From Dechloromonas sp. A34 (GTDB lineage Bacteria > Pseudomonadota > Gammaproteobacteria > Burkholderiales > Rhodocyclaceae), in the NCBI RefSeq assembly GCF_026261605.1, contig NZ_CP102486.1, positions 1,364,001 to 1,428,000 of the forward strand: a DNA stretch of 64,000 bases, in the 5' to 3' direction. The notes under the pieces were generated by a model. The model ran no database searches, had not been told where the DNA came from, and saw nothing but the letters and a program-made list of their open reading frames with translations. The first letter of the stretch is position 1, and every line of letters starts with the position of its first letter. Shown one piece after another: positions 47,734 through 58,000 of this stretch. The position numbers and the translations under genes are program-made.

Positions 47734-49911
47734 ATGAGCGAGGCACTAGGCGGTCCGGCCGAGAACGGCAAATCGGGCATACGGGAAGACATCCTGCATC
47801 ATGACCCCCTGCTTGACTGCCTGGTCGAGTTGACACGCATTCACGGCCGGCCGAGTACGCGCGCCGCGCTGATCGCCGGCTTGCCTTTGGAGAACGGTTC
47901 GCTGACCCCGTCCTTGTTCGGGCGCGCGGCCAGTCGCTCCGGCCTCTCGGCCAAGCTGGTCCGCCGCTCGCTCGAGCGGATCGACGACGTTTTGCTGCCC
48001 GCCGTCCTGCTGCTCAAAGGCGAAGAAGCCTGCGTCCTGCTCGGCTGGGATGACAGCGGCGACAACGCCCGCCTGCTTTTCCCGGAGACCGGCCAGGGCT
48101 CAGTGCTGTTGTCGCGCGAGGCCCTGGCGGTGCGTTACACGGGCGTTGCCATTTTTTCCCGGCCGCATTTCCGGTTCGACAAACGGACGCCGCAGGTCGG
48201 CGAGGTCAAGCTGCGTCACTGGTTCTGGGGCGCCCTGGCCGATCAGTGGCTGGTCTATCGCGATGTGCTCGCGGCGGCGCTGCTAATCAATCTGATGGCG
48301 CTGGCCATGCCCTTGTTCACGATGAACGTGTACGACCGGGTGATTCCCAACCGGGCCATGGAAACGCTCTGGGTGCTCGCCCTCGGCGTCGTTCTGGTGA
48401 TCGGCATCGACATGATGCTGCGCCTGTTGCGCGGCTATTTCATCGATCTTGCCAGCGCGCGAATCGACATGGAACTCTCGGCCAAGATCATGGAGCGGGT
48501 GCTCGGCGTCCGGATGGAAGCCCGGCCGGCGGCGGTCGGGGCCTTTTCCTCGAACCTGCGCTCTTTCGAGTCGGTCCGCGACTTCATCACCTCGGCTTCG
48601 GTAACCGCCTTCATCGACCTGCCGTTCGCCCTGCTCTTCGTTCTGGTGATCGCGTTGATCGCCTGGCAACTGATCATCCCCGTGCTGCTGGCCATCGTCG
48701 TCGTGATCATTTACGCCTACATCCTGCAGCACAAGATGCACGAGCTGTCGGAGACGACCTATCGCGCCGGCGCCCTGCGCAATGCGACGCTGATCGAAAG
48801 CCTGACCGCGCTGGAAACCATCAAGACCCTGGGCGCCGAAAGCGTGATGCAGTCGAAATGGGAAAAGTCGGTCGCCTTCGTGTCGCGGGTCAACAACCAG
48901 ATGCGCTTCCTGTCCGCCGCTGCCACCAACGGGGCGATGGAAATCCAGCAGTTGGTCAATGTCGTGGTCGTCATTGCCGGGGTCTATCTGATTGGCAACG
49001 GCCAGCTCAGCATGGGCGGGCTGATCGCCTGCACGATGCTGACTTCGCGCGCCGTCGCCCCGCTCGGCCAGATGGTCGGCCTGCTGATGCAGTATCACAA
49101 TGCCAAGGTCTCGCTGACCTCGCTCGAAGAAGTCATGGCCAAGCCGGTCGAGCGGCCAGGCGATGCGGCCTTTGTGCATCGTCCGGAACTGAAGGGCAAC
49201 ATCGAGTTCCGCGATGTCGAGTTCACTTACCCCAACGCCTCGATCAGCGCCCTGAAGGGATTCAGCTGCAAGATCGCGACCGGCGACAAGGTGGTCGTCA
49301 TCGGTCGCATCGGCTCGGGCAAGACGACGCTGCAGAAGTTGCTGCTCGGCCTCTACCAGCCGACCGGCGGGGCGGTGAGCATCGATGGCGTCGATCTCCG
49401 CCAGCTCGATCCGGCCGACCTGCGCCGCAACATCGGCTACGTTGCTCAGGATGTCACGCTCTTTTACGGCAGCCTGCGCGACAACATCGCGATCGGCGCC
49501 CCCTACGCCGACGATGCGACCATCGTCGCCGCCGCCGATGCCGCCGGCCTGACCGATTTCGTCAATCGCCATCCGGACGGTTTCGACATGATGATCGGCG
49601 AGCGCGGCGACTCGCTGTCCGGTGGCCAGCGGCAAGGCGTGGCGATTGCCCGCGCCCTGCTCATGGACCCGCCGATCCTGCTGCTCGACGAGCCGACCAG
49701 CGCCATGGATTTCTCCTCGGAACAGCAGTTCAAGGAGCGTCTGCGGAGGGTGGCGGCCCACAAGACGGTGGTCATCGTCACCCACCGCAACAGCCTGCTC
49801 GATCTGGCGACCCGCGTCATCGTCGTCGATGAAGGCCGCGTCGTCGCCGACGGCCCGCGCGATCAGGTCATCCAAGCCCTGCAGAGTGGCCGCATCGGGA
49901 GGGCCTCATGA
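47734..49911 (+). CDS. Type I secretion ATPase/permease (LapB-like, C39-like domain)
   Basis: A 725-residue ABC transporter of the RTX adhesin secretion type. The N-terminal C39-like domain (about 25-155; DPLLDCLVELTRIHG) lacks the catalytic Cys in its usual place, so it binds the substrate rather than cutting it. Membrane segments cover about 175-450, and the ATPase about 490-715, with Walker A GRIGSGKTT near residue 524, signature LSGGQRQGV near 628 and Walker B PILLLDEPTS. It should export the adhesin encoded at 52-63 kb, uncleaved. The membrane fusion gene overlaps by four bases. The outer-membrane TolC/LapE partner is not in the window. Confidence 0.92.
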   Translation: MSEALGGPAENGKSGIREDILHHDPLLDCLVELTRIHGRPSTRAALIAGLPLENGSLTPSLFGRAASRSGLSAKLVRRSLERIDDVLLPAVLLLKGEEACVLLGWDDSGDNARLLFPETGQGSVLLSREALAVRYTGVAIFSRPHFRFDKRTPQVGEVKLRHWFWGALADQWLVYRDVLAAALLINLMALAMPLFTMNVYDRVIPNRAMETLWVLALGVVLVIGIDMMLRLLRGYFIDLASARIDMELSAKIMERVLGVRMEARPAAVGAFSSNLRSFESVRDFITSASVTAFIDLPFALLFVLVIALIAWQLIIPVLLAIVVVIIYAYILQHKMHELSETTYRAGALRNATLIESLTALETIKTLGAESVMQSKWEKSVAFVSRVNNQMRFLSAAATNGAMEIQQLVNVVVVIAGVYLIGNGQLSMGGLIACTMLTSRAVAPLGQMVGLLMQYHNAKVSLTSLEEVMAKPVERPGDAAFVHRPELKGNIEFRDVEFTYPNASISALKGFSCKIATGDKVVVIGRIGSGKTTLQKLLLGLYQPTGGAVSIDGVDLRQLDPADLRRNIGYVAQDVTLFYGSLRDNIAIGAPYADDATIVAAADAAGLTDFVNRHPDGFDMMIGERGDSLSGGQRQGVAIARALLMDPPILLLDEPTSAMDFSSEQQFKERLRRVAAHKTVVIVTHRNSLLDLATRVIVVDEGRVVADGPRDQVIQALQSGRIGRAS

Positions 49912-51323
49912 AGCGCCCGCACCGGATATTCGCTGCCGTCCACGGCAGGCTGGAAAAGCTTGCCCAGTGGAGTGCGCCACGTGTCGAGAAAGTGCTCGGG
50001 CGGCTGCCGAGCCGGGAAGAAATTGAAGTCGTCGATTTCGCCACCGATGCCGATCTCGCCATGCTGCGCCAGGAACCGCTGCGCGCCCGCATCCTGCTCC
50101 GCTCGATCGGCGTTGTCTTCGCCATCTTCGTGATGTGGGCCGCCGTCGCCCAACTGGACGAGGTGACGCGGGGCGAGGGCAAGGTCATTCCGTCCAAACA
50201 GCTGCAGGTCCTGCAGAGCATCGATGGCGGCCTGGTTTCGGAAATCCTGGTCCATGAAGGCGAGGTCGTGCAGGCCAACCAGCTGTTGATCAAGATCGAC
50301 GAGACGCGCTTCGCCTCCTCGGTCAAGGAAAACCAGTCGCAGGCCCTCGGGCTGATGGCCAAGGCGGCGCGCCTCAAGGCATTGTCCGACGGCAAGGAGT
50401 TCGTGCCGCCGCCGGAAGCGCTCAAGGCGGCGCCGGACGTCGTCGAGCAGGAACGCCAGCTCTTCCGGGCCAAGCGTGAGGAGATGCAGGCCTCCGTCTC
50501 GATCGCCCGCCAGCAGCTCAGCCAGCGCCAGCAGGAACTCAACGAAGTGCAGGCGCGGCGTTCGCAGGCCGCCCAGGGTTACGAGCTGACTTCCCGGGAA
50601 CTGACCGTGACCAAGCCGCTGATCAATTCGGGTGCCGTCTCCGAAGTTGAACTGCTGCGCCTCGAGCGCGATGTCTCGCGTTACCGCGGCGAGCGAGATC
50701 AGGCCTCGGCCCAGATCACGCGGGTCCAGGCTTCGATCAACGAGGCGCAACGCAAGATCGAGGAAGTCGAGCTCAGCTTCCGCAACGACGCCGGCAAGGA
50801 GCTTTCGGAAACGGTGTCCAAGCTGAACAGCCTGACCGAGGGCGGCGTCGCGTTGTCCGACCGCGTCACCCAGTCGTCGATCCGCTCGCCGGTCAAGGGT
50901 ACGGTCAAGCGGCTGCTGGTCAATACGGTGGGCGGCGTCGTCCAGCCCGGCAAGGACATGATCGAGATCGTGCCGCTCGAAGACGCGCTGCTGCTGGAGG
51001 CCCGCGTCCTGCCGCGCGACATCGCCTTCCTGCGGCCCGGCCAGCCGGCGATGGTCAAATTCACCGCCTACGATTTCTCGATCTACGGCGGCCTCGACGG
51101 CACGCTCGAGCATATCGGCGCCGATACCGTCACCGACGACAAAGGCAATGCCTTCTACACGGTGCGCGTCCGTACCAACCGGCCCGGCTTCGGCGACGCC
51201 AACTTGCCGATCATTCCCGGCATGGTCGCCGAGGTCGATATTCTGACCGGCAAGAAGAGCGTCCTCGCCTATCTGCTGAAACCGGTGCTGCGCGCCAAGA
51301 GCGTCGCGATGTCGGAGCGCTGA
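49908..51323 (+). CDS. HlyD-family membrane fusion protein (LapC-like)
   Basis: A 471-residue periplasmic adaptor for type I secretion. It has a cytoplasmic N-terminal stretch, one membrane span near residues 62-82 ([25 protein letters not shown]), a lipoyl-like hairpin ([31 protein letters not shown]), a long coiled coil (about 150-300) and a C-terminal barrel. It spans the periplasm between the ABC transporter and the outer-membrane pore. It is coupled to the upstream gene by ATGA and to the regulator below by TGATG. Confidence 0.93.
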   Translation: MKRPHRIFAAVHGRLEKLAQWSAPRVEKVLGRLPSREEIEVVDFATDADLAMLRQEPLRARILLRSIGVVFAIFVMWAAVAQLDEVTRGEGKVIPSKQLQVLQSIDGGLVSEILVHEGEVVQANQLLIKIDETRFASSVKENQSQALGLMAKAARLKALSDGKEFVPPPEALKAAPDVVEQERQLFRAKREEMQASVSIARQQLSQRQQELNEVQARRSQAAQGYELTSRELTVTKPLINSGAVSEVELLRLERDVSRYRGERDQASAQITRVQASINEAQRKIEEVELSFRNDAGKELSETVSKLNSLTEGGVALSDRVTQSSIRSPVKGTVKRLLVNTVGGVVQPGKDMIEIVPLEDALLLEARVLPRDIAFLRPGQPAMVKFTAYDFSIYGGLDGTLEHIGADTVTDDKGNAFYTVRVRTNRPGFGDANLPIIPGMVAEVDILTGKKSVLAYLLKPVLRAKSVAMSER

Positions 51324-51936
51324 TGCAGCACTGGATACTCGACGACAGTGCCGTACCGCCGCCGACCTGGCAGCAAGCCCTGCTGCAGGCCTGGCGACTC
51401 GAACGCTGGCGGGCTGGCGAGGTGCCGGCCGACCAGCCGGGCATTCTGTGGTGCCGACTGCATGCCGGCGAGACACCGGCCGAGATCCTGCGTGGGCTAC
51501 GTCTGAGCGAGGGCAGCGCCTGGTTCTGTTGTGCGACGAGCCGGACGAGGCGACGGTCATCGATGCTCTGGCCGCCGGTGCCGCCGGTTGCTGCAACAGC
51601 CATGCCGCACCTGAAGTCTTGCACCAGGTGGCGCTGGTGGTCGACAACGGCGGGCTGTGGATCGGCCAAGCGCTGTTGAGCAAACTGGTCGGCAGTACAT
51701 CCCGCATTCTGGGGCAGCAACCGCGGCCGCCGCGCGACGATTGGGCCAAACTTCTTTCCGAACGCGAATGCCAGGTGGCGCGACTGGTAGCGGGTGGGGC
51801 CAGCAACAAGGAGATCGCCAATCAGTTGGAGATCTCGGAAAGAACGGTCAAGGCACATCTGACCTCGATCTTCGAAAAACTCAGCTTGCGCGACCGCTTG
51901 CAGCTTTCTCTGAAGATCAACGGTCTGATGGTCTAG
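51323..51936 (+). CDS. LuxR-family response regulator-like protein, interrupted by one frameshift
   Basis: A protein of about 204 residues once a one-base loss near 51509-51521 is repaired. The N-terminal half resembles a receiver domain ([16 protein letters not shown] ... RLSEGSA, then [25 protein letters not shown]) but lacks a phosphoacceptor Asp at the expected place (ILWCRLHAG). The C-terminal LuxR helix-turn-helix is well formed: [25 protein letters not shown] and [16 protein letters not shown]. It probably binds DNA without phosphorylation control, and its place in the secretion operon just before the adhesin suggests it regulates this system. Confidence is higher for the HTH than for the receiver half. 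Confidence 0.85.
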
Positions 51937-51941
51937 CCGAA

Positions 51942-51961
51942 AGCGTGAGTTTTTTCACGCT
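51942..51961. promoter_or_regulatory. Inverted repeat just after the LuxR gene
   Basis: AGCGTGA and TCACGCT flank a six-base T-rich loop, about 90 bases before the adhesin start. It could end the secretion operon or be an operator in the adhesin leader. No T-run follows, so a terminator role is weak. Confidence 0.4.
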
Positions 51962-52051
51962 ATCCGCCACCACTGGTACTTTGGTGCAATAGAAGGGCCT
52001 GCTCGATCTCCCTACACTGGCAAGCTTGCTAATCGTGTCTGGAGTATTCCC

Positions 52052-55000
52052 GTGGCCCAAGCTCAAGTCATCGCCAAAGTCTCGTCCCTTTCCGGTGAAG
52101 CCTATGCCCGCGACAACGCTGGCAAGCTGCGCCGCCTGAAGGCCGGGGATGCGATTCGCGAGGGCGAAACGGTGGTGGCGGGAGACGGGGCACAAGTTGT
52201 TCTGCTGCTCGCCGATGGTCGTGAAATGACTGTCCTGCCTGGTGAAACGGCCAGGCTGGATGCCGAAGTCGCGGCGCTGGTGAAACCGGATGCCAGTGAT
52301 AGCGCGGTGGTCAACAACCCGGACGAATTCGAAAGAATCGCCAAGGCCCTGGCGACCGGGGGCGATCTCGACGCGCTGCTTGAAGATCCGGCTGCCGGCG
52401 TTGCCGGTCCCGGCAATGAGGGTCACAGCTTCGTCGAGTTCCTGCGTGTCGTCGAGAGCGTCGATTCTTTGTCCTATCAGTTCCCTGCGGCGCGGATCGG
52501 AACCCCGGAAATCATCGAGAATCCGGCTTCGCCGGTTTCTGAGCTGGGCGATGCCAATGCGCCTACCGCGAATGCCGGGGCTGGCACGCCGCCGACCGGC
52601 AGCGATGCTGGCTATACCCTCAACGAAGACACGGCACGGACTTTCGCGGCCGGCGATTTCGGTTTCGCCGATGCCGATGCCGGCCAGACCCTCCAGGCCG
52701 TACGCATCGACAGCTTGCCGGCGGCCGGCAACCTGACCTTCAATGGCGTGCCGGCGATGGTTGGCCAGATCATCGCGGCCGCCGACCTCGCGCAACTGGT
52801 CTACACCCCGGGGGCAAATGCCAGCGGCGCGCCCTATGCCGGTTTCGACTTCAGCGTCCAGGACAGCAGCGGCGCCTTCGCGACGACACCCAACCACATC
52901 ACCCTGACCGTGGCACCGATCGACGACACCAGCCTCCTCGCTCCGGACAGCCAGACCGTGGCGGAAGACACAGTGGCCACCGGCAACGTGCTGGCCAACG
53001 ACAGTGACCTGGACAACGCCTTGGACGTCACCGGCTTCACGGTGGTCGGCGTCGCGGGCAGCTTCAATGCCGGCCAGACGGCGACCATCGCCGGCATCGG
53101 CACCCTGACCATCGCCACCAACGGCGATTACAGCTTCACCCCGCTCGTCGACTGGAACGGCACGCTGCCGACTGCGACCTATACCACCAACACGGGCAGC
53201 ACAAGCACGCTCGACCTGAGCGTGACGCCGGTCAACGATGCCCCGACGCCGGCCGACCCGGGCAACCCGGCCTTCGATCCGGCGGCGGGCAATTACAGCG
53301 TGACGACCTTGGAAGACACGCCAGTTTCCGGCCAGGTCGTGGGCACCGACGCCGACGGCGATCCGCTGACCTATGCCAAGTGCAGCGATCCGGCCAACGG
53401 CACGGTGACGGTCAATGTCGACGGCACCTGGACCTACACCCCGGGTCCGAACTACAACGGCAACGACAGTTTCATGGTGACGATTGCCGACGGCCATGGC
53501 GGCAGTGCAACCTCGACGGTTTTCGTCGGCGTGACGCCGGTCAATGATGGGCCAACCCCGGCCGATCCGGGCAACCCGGCTTTTGATCCGGCAACCGGCA
53601 ATTACAACGTGACGACGCCGGAAGACACGCCGGTTTCCGGCCAGGTCTTGGGCACCGACTCCGACGGCGATCCGCTGACCTATGCCAAGGGCAGCGATCC
53701 GGCCAACGGCACGGTGATGATCAATGCCGATGGTACCTGGACCTACACCCCTGGCGCGAACTACAACGGCAGCGACAGCTTCACCGTGAGCATCGCGGAC
53801 GGCCACGGCGGTAGCGCCACTTCGACGGTTTTCGTCGGCGTGACGCCGGTCAATGATGGGCCGACCCCGGCCGACCCGGGCAACCCGGCCTTCGATCCGA
53901 CGACCGGCAATTACAACGTGACGACGCCCGAAGACACGCCGGTTTCCGGGCAGGTCGTGGGCGCCGACGCCGACGGCGATCTGCTGACCTATGCCAAGGG
54001 CAGCGATCCGGCCAACGGCACGGTCTCGGTCAATGCCGACGGCACCTGGACCTACACCCCGGGTCCGAACTACAACGGCAGCGACAGCTTCACCGTGAGC
54101 ATCGCGGACGGCCACGGCGGTAGCGCCACTTCGACGGTTTTCGTCGGCGTGACGCCGGTCAATGATGGGCCAACCCCGGCTGACCCGGGCAACCCGGCTT
54201 TTGATCCGGCGACCGGCAATTACAACGTGACGACGCCGGAAGACACGCCGGTTTCCGGCCAGGTCGTGGGTACCGACGCCGACGGCGATGCGCTGACCTA
54301 CGCCAAGAGCAGCGATCCGACCAACGGCACGGTGACGGTCAATGCCGACGGTACCTGGACCTACACCCCGGGCGCGAACTACAACGGCAGCGACAGCTTC
54401 ACCGTGAGCATTGCCGACGGCCATGGCGGTAGCACGACCTCGACGGTCTTCATCGGCGTGACGCCGGTCGACGATGCCAGCCTCCTGGCGCTGGACAGCC
54501 AGACAGTGGCGGAAGACACCGTGGCGACCGGCAACGTGCTGGCCAACGACGGGGATGTGGACAATGCCCTGAGCGTCGCCGGCTTCACGCTGGCCGGCGT
54601 CGCGGGCAACTTCAGCGCCGGGCAGACGGCGAGCATCGCCGGCATCGGCACGCTGACCATCGCCGCCAACGGCGACTACAGCTTCACCCCGCTCGCCAAC
54701 TGGAACGGCACAGTGCCAACGGCGAGCTACACGACCAACACCGGCAGCACCAGCACGCTCGACCTCACGGTGACTCCGCTCGACGACACGCCGTCGGTTT
54801 CCGACGATGGCGCGAGCACGCCCGAAGACACGCCGGTGATCATCCGCGTGCTGGACAACGACAGGGATGCCGATGGCGATGCCCTGACGATCACCGCCAT
54901 CGATGGCCAGCCGGTGGCCGCCGGCGACACGGTCGCGGTCGCCAATGGCACGGCGACGCTGAACGCCGATGGCACGATCACCTTCACCCCGGTCAGCAAC

Positions 55001-58000
55001 TACCACGGCTCGGCGACCTTCACCTATACCGCAAGCGATGGCCGGACGCCGGTCAGCGGTGATGTCAATGTCACAGTTACGGCAGTCAATGATGCGCCGC
55101 TGGCGGGCAACGACAGCGTTACGACCGCGGAAGACACGCCGGTGACCATCCTGGTCCGGGCCAACGACAGCGATGCCGATGCCGACCCGCTGACGGTGAC
55201 CGCCTTCACCAACCCGGCCAACGGCACCTTGACGCAGAACGCCCAGGGCAACCTGGTCTATACCCCGAACGCCAACTTCAACGGCGCCGATTCCTTCACC
55301 TACACGATCAGCGATGGCCAGGGCGGCTTCGATACCGCCACGGTCACCGTCAATGTCGGCGGCAGCAACGACGCCCCGCTCGCCAATCCGGATGCCGGAA
55401 GCACGGGCGAAGATGCTACGTTGGTGGTCAGTGCCGCCAACGGCGTCATCCAGAATGACAGCGACCTCGATGGCGACAGCCTGTCGGTCAGCGGTATCGC
55501 CTTCGGCGCCAGCACCGGTACGGTCGGCAGTCCGCTGGTCGGGGCCTGGGGCAGCCTGACCCTGCATGCCGACGGCAGCTACACCTATGTCTCGAATGCG
55601 GCCGCCCAGGCCCTGGACGACGGCGAAAGCCGGACCGACATCTTCACCTACACCGTCTCCGATCCCGGCGGACTGAGTAGCACGACCACGCTGAGCCTGA
55701 CGGTAAGCGGCGCCAACGACGGTCCGCTGGCGATCGACGACGCCCGGACGACGCCGGAAGACACTCCAGTGACCATCGTCGTGCTCGGCAACGACAGCGA
55801 TGTCGACGGCGAAGCGCTGCACGTCTCGGCGATTGCCGGCCAGCCGGTCACGGCCGGCGACAGCGTGGCGGTGACCAACGGTACGGCGACCCTGAACGCC
55901 GACGGCACGATCACCTTCACCCCGGCGGCGGGCTACAACGGGCCAGCCGACTTCAGCTACACGATCACCGACGGCACGACGAGCGATACCGCCAACGTGC
56001 ATCTGGTGATCGACGACGTCAACGATCCGCCGGTCGCCCTCGACAACGTGGTCAATGGCAGCGAAGACAGCCCGGTGAATTTCGATCCGCGCTCGAACGA
56101 CAGCGATCCGGACGGCGACCCGCTGACCATCACCGCGATCGACGGCCAGCCGCTCGACCTGGCCATCCCGGTGACCCTGAGCCAAGGCGTGGTCAGCCTG
56201 AACGCGGACGGCACTTTGACCTTCACGCCAAACGCCAACGTGAACGGCCCGGTCAGCTTCCAATACACGATTGCCGACGGTCGCGGCGGCAGCGACACGG
56301 CGCTGGTCAATCTCAACATCGCCGCGGTCGACGACCCCAGCACGCTGGTCGCCGATACCGGCACCACGCCGGAAGACACGGCGCTGTCGGGCAATGTGCT
56401 GACCAACGACGGCGATATCGACAACAGTCTCGCGGTAGCGAGCTTTGCCGTCAGTGGCGTGGCCGGCAGTTTCAACGCCGGCCAGACTGCGACCGTCGCC
56501 GGCATCGGCGCGATCGCTCTGGGCGCTAACGGCGACTACAGCTTCGCGCCGGCTGCCAACTGGCACGGTACGGTGCCGACGGTGAGCTACACGACCAATA
56601 CGGGCAGTAGCAGTACGCTCGCTATCACGGTGACGTCGGTGGACGACGCCTTTGCCGACGCCGACGAAAAGGTCAGCGTCGCCGAAGACACGACGCTGAC
56701 CGGCAGCGTGCTGACCGGCACGACGAGCGTCGACGGCCTGGTGACAGTCAGCGACTTCACGGTGGCCGGCGTTGCCGGCAGTTTCACGGCCGGCCAGACG
56801 GCGAGCATTGCCGGGGTCGGCATGCTGCAGATCAATGCCGATGGCAGCTACAGCTTTACCCCGGTCGCTAATTACAACGGTGCGGTGCCGGTCGCCACCT
56901 ACACGCTGAGCGATGGCTCGAGCGGCGATACCTCGATGCTGAGTATCACGGTGACGCCAGTCGACGACACCTTCGGCGACGTCAACGAAACGGTCAGCGT
57001 CGCCGAAGACACGACGCTGACCGGCAGCGTGCTGACGGGTACGAGCAGCGTCGATGGCCCGGTCACGGTCAGTGGCTTCACAGTGGCCAGCATCGCCAGC
57101 GGCTTCACTGCCGGCCAGACGGCTAGCATCGCCGGCGTCGGCACGCTGATCATCGCGGCTGACGGTGGTTACAGCTTCACACCTGCTGCCAACTACGTCG
57201 GCGCCGTTCCGGTCGCTAGCTACACACTGAGCGATGGGTCGAGCAGCGATACCTCGACGCTGGCGATTACCGTTACCCCGATGGATGATGCTTTCACGGA
57301 TGCTGACGAAGCGGTCAGCGTCGCCGAAGACACGGCGCTGACCGGTACTGTCTTGAATGGCACGACGAGTGTCGATGGCCCGGTCACGGTCAGTGGCTTC
57401 ACGGTGGCCGGCATCCCCGGCAGCTTCACCGCTGGTCAGACGGCGACCAGCGCCGGCATTGGCACGCTGACCATTGCCGCAGATGGTAGCTACACCTTCA
57501 CCCCGGCTGCCAACTACAACGGTGCAGTGCCGGTCGCCACCTACACCCTGAGCGACGGATCGAGTGGCGACACCTCGACCTTGAGCATCGCAGTAACGCC
57601 GGTGGGCGACGCCTTCACGGATGCCGACGAATCCGTCAGCATCGCCGAAGACACGACGCTGAATGGTACGGTCCTTGCCGGTACGACGAGTGTCGATGGC
57701 CCGGTCACGGTCAGCGGCTTCACGGTGGCCGGCATCTCCGGAAGCTTCACGGCCGGCCAGACGGCGACTATCGCCGGCGTCGGAGCGCTTCAGATCAATG
57801 CCGACGGCAGCTACAGCTTCGCCCCGGCCGCCAACTACAACGGCGCCGTGCCAGTCGCCACCTACACGCTGAGCGACGGCTCGAGCGGCAACATGTCGAC
57901 CTTGAGCATCACGGTGACCCCGGTCAATGACAATCCGCTTGCCGTCGACGACAGCAACAGTGTGCCGATCAATACCGCTACCAGCGGCAACGTGCTGGCC

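Noticed and set aside
51974..51990. Possible sigma-54 promoter (TGGTAC...TGCA) upstream of the adhesin
   Set aside because: The spacing between the GG and GC elements is nine bases instead of ten and flanking bases match poorly.
53231..54466. Regular repeats as a CRISPR array
   Set aside because: Units are 309 bases, fully coding and in frame with no spacer structure; no cas genes are nearby.
51917..56566. Long minus-strand open frame (about 1550 codons) opposite the adhesin
   Set aside because: It mirrors the repeats of the plus-strand adhesin, has no domain I recognise, and reads as Val/Ala/Arg/Gly-rich shadow sequence typical of high-GC antisense frames.
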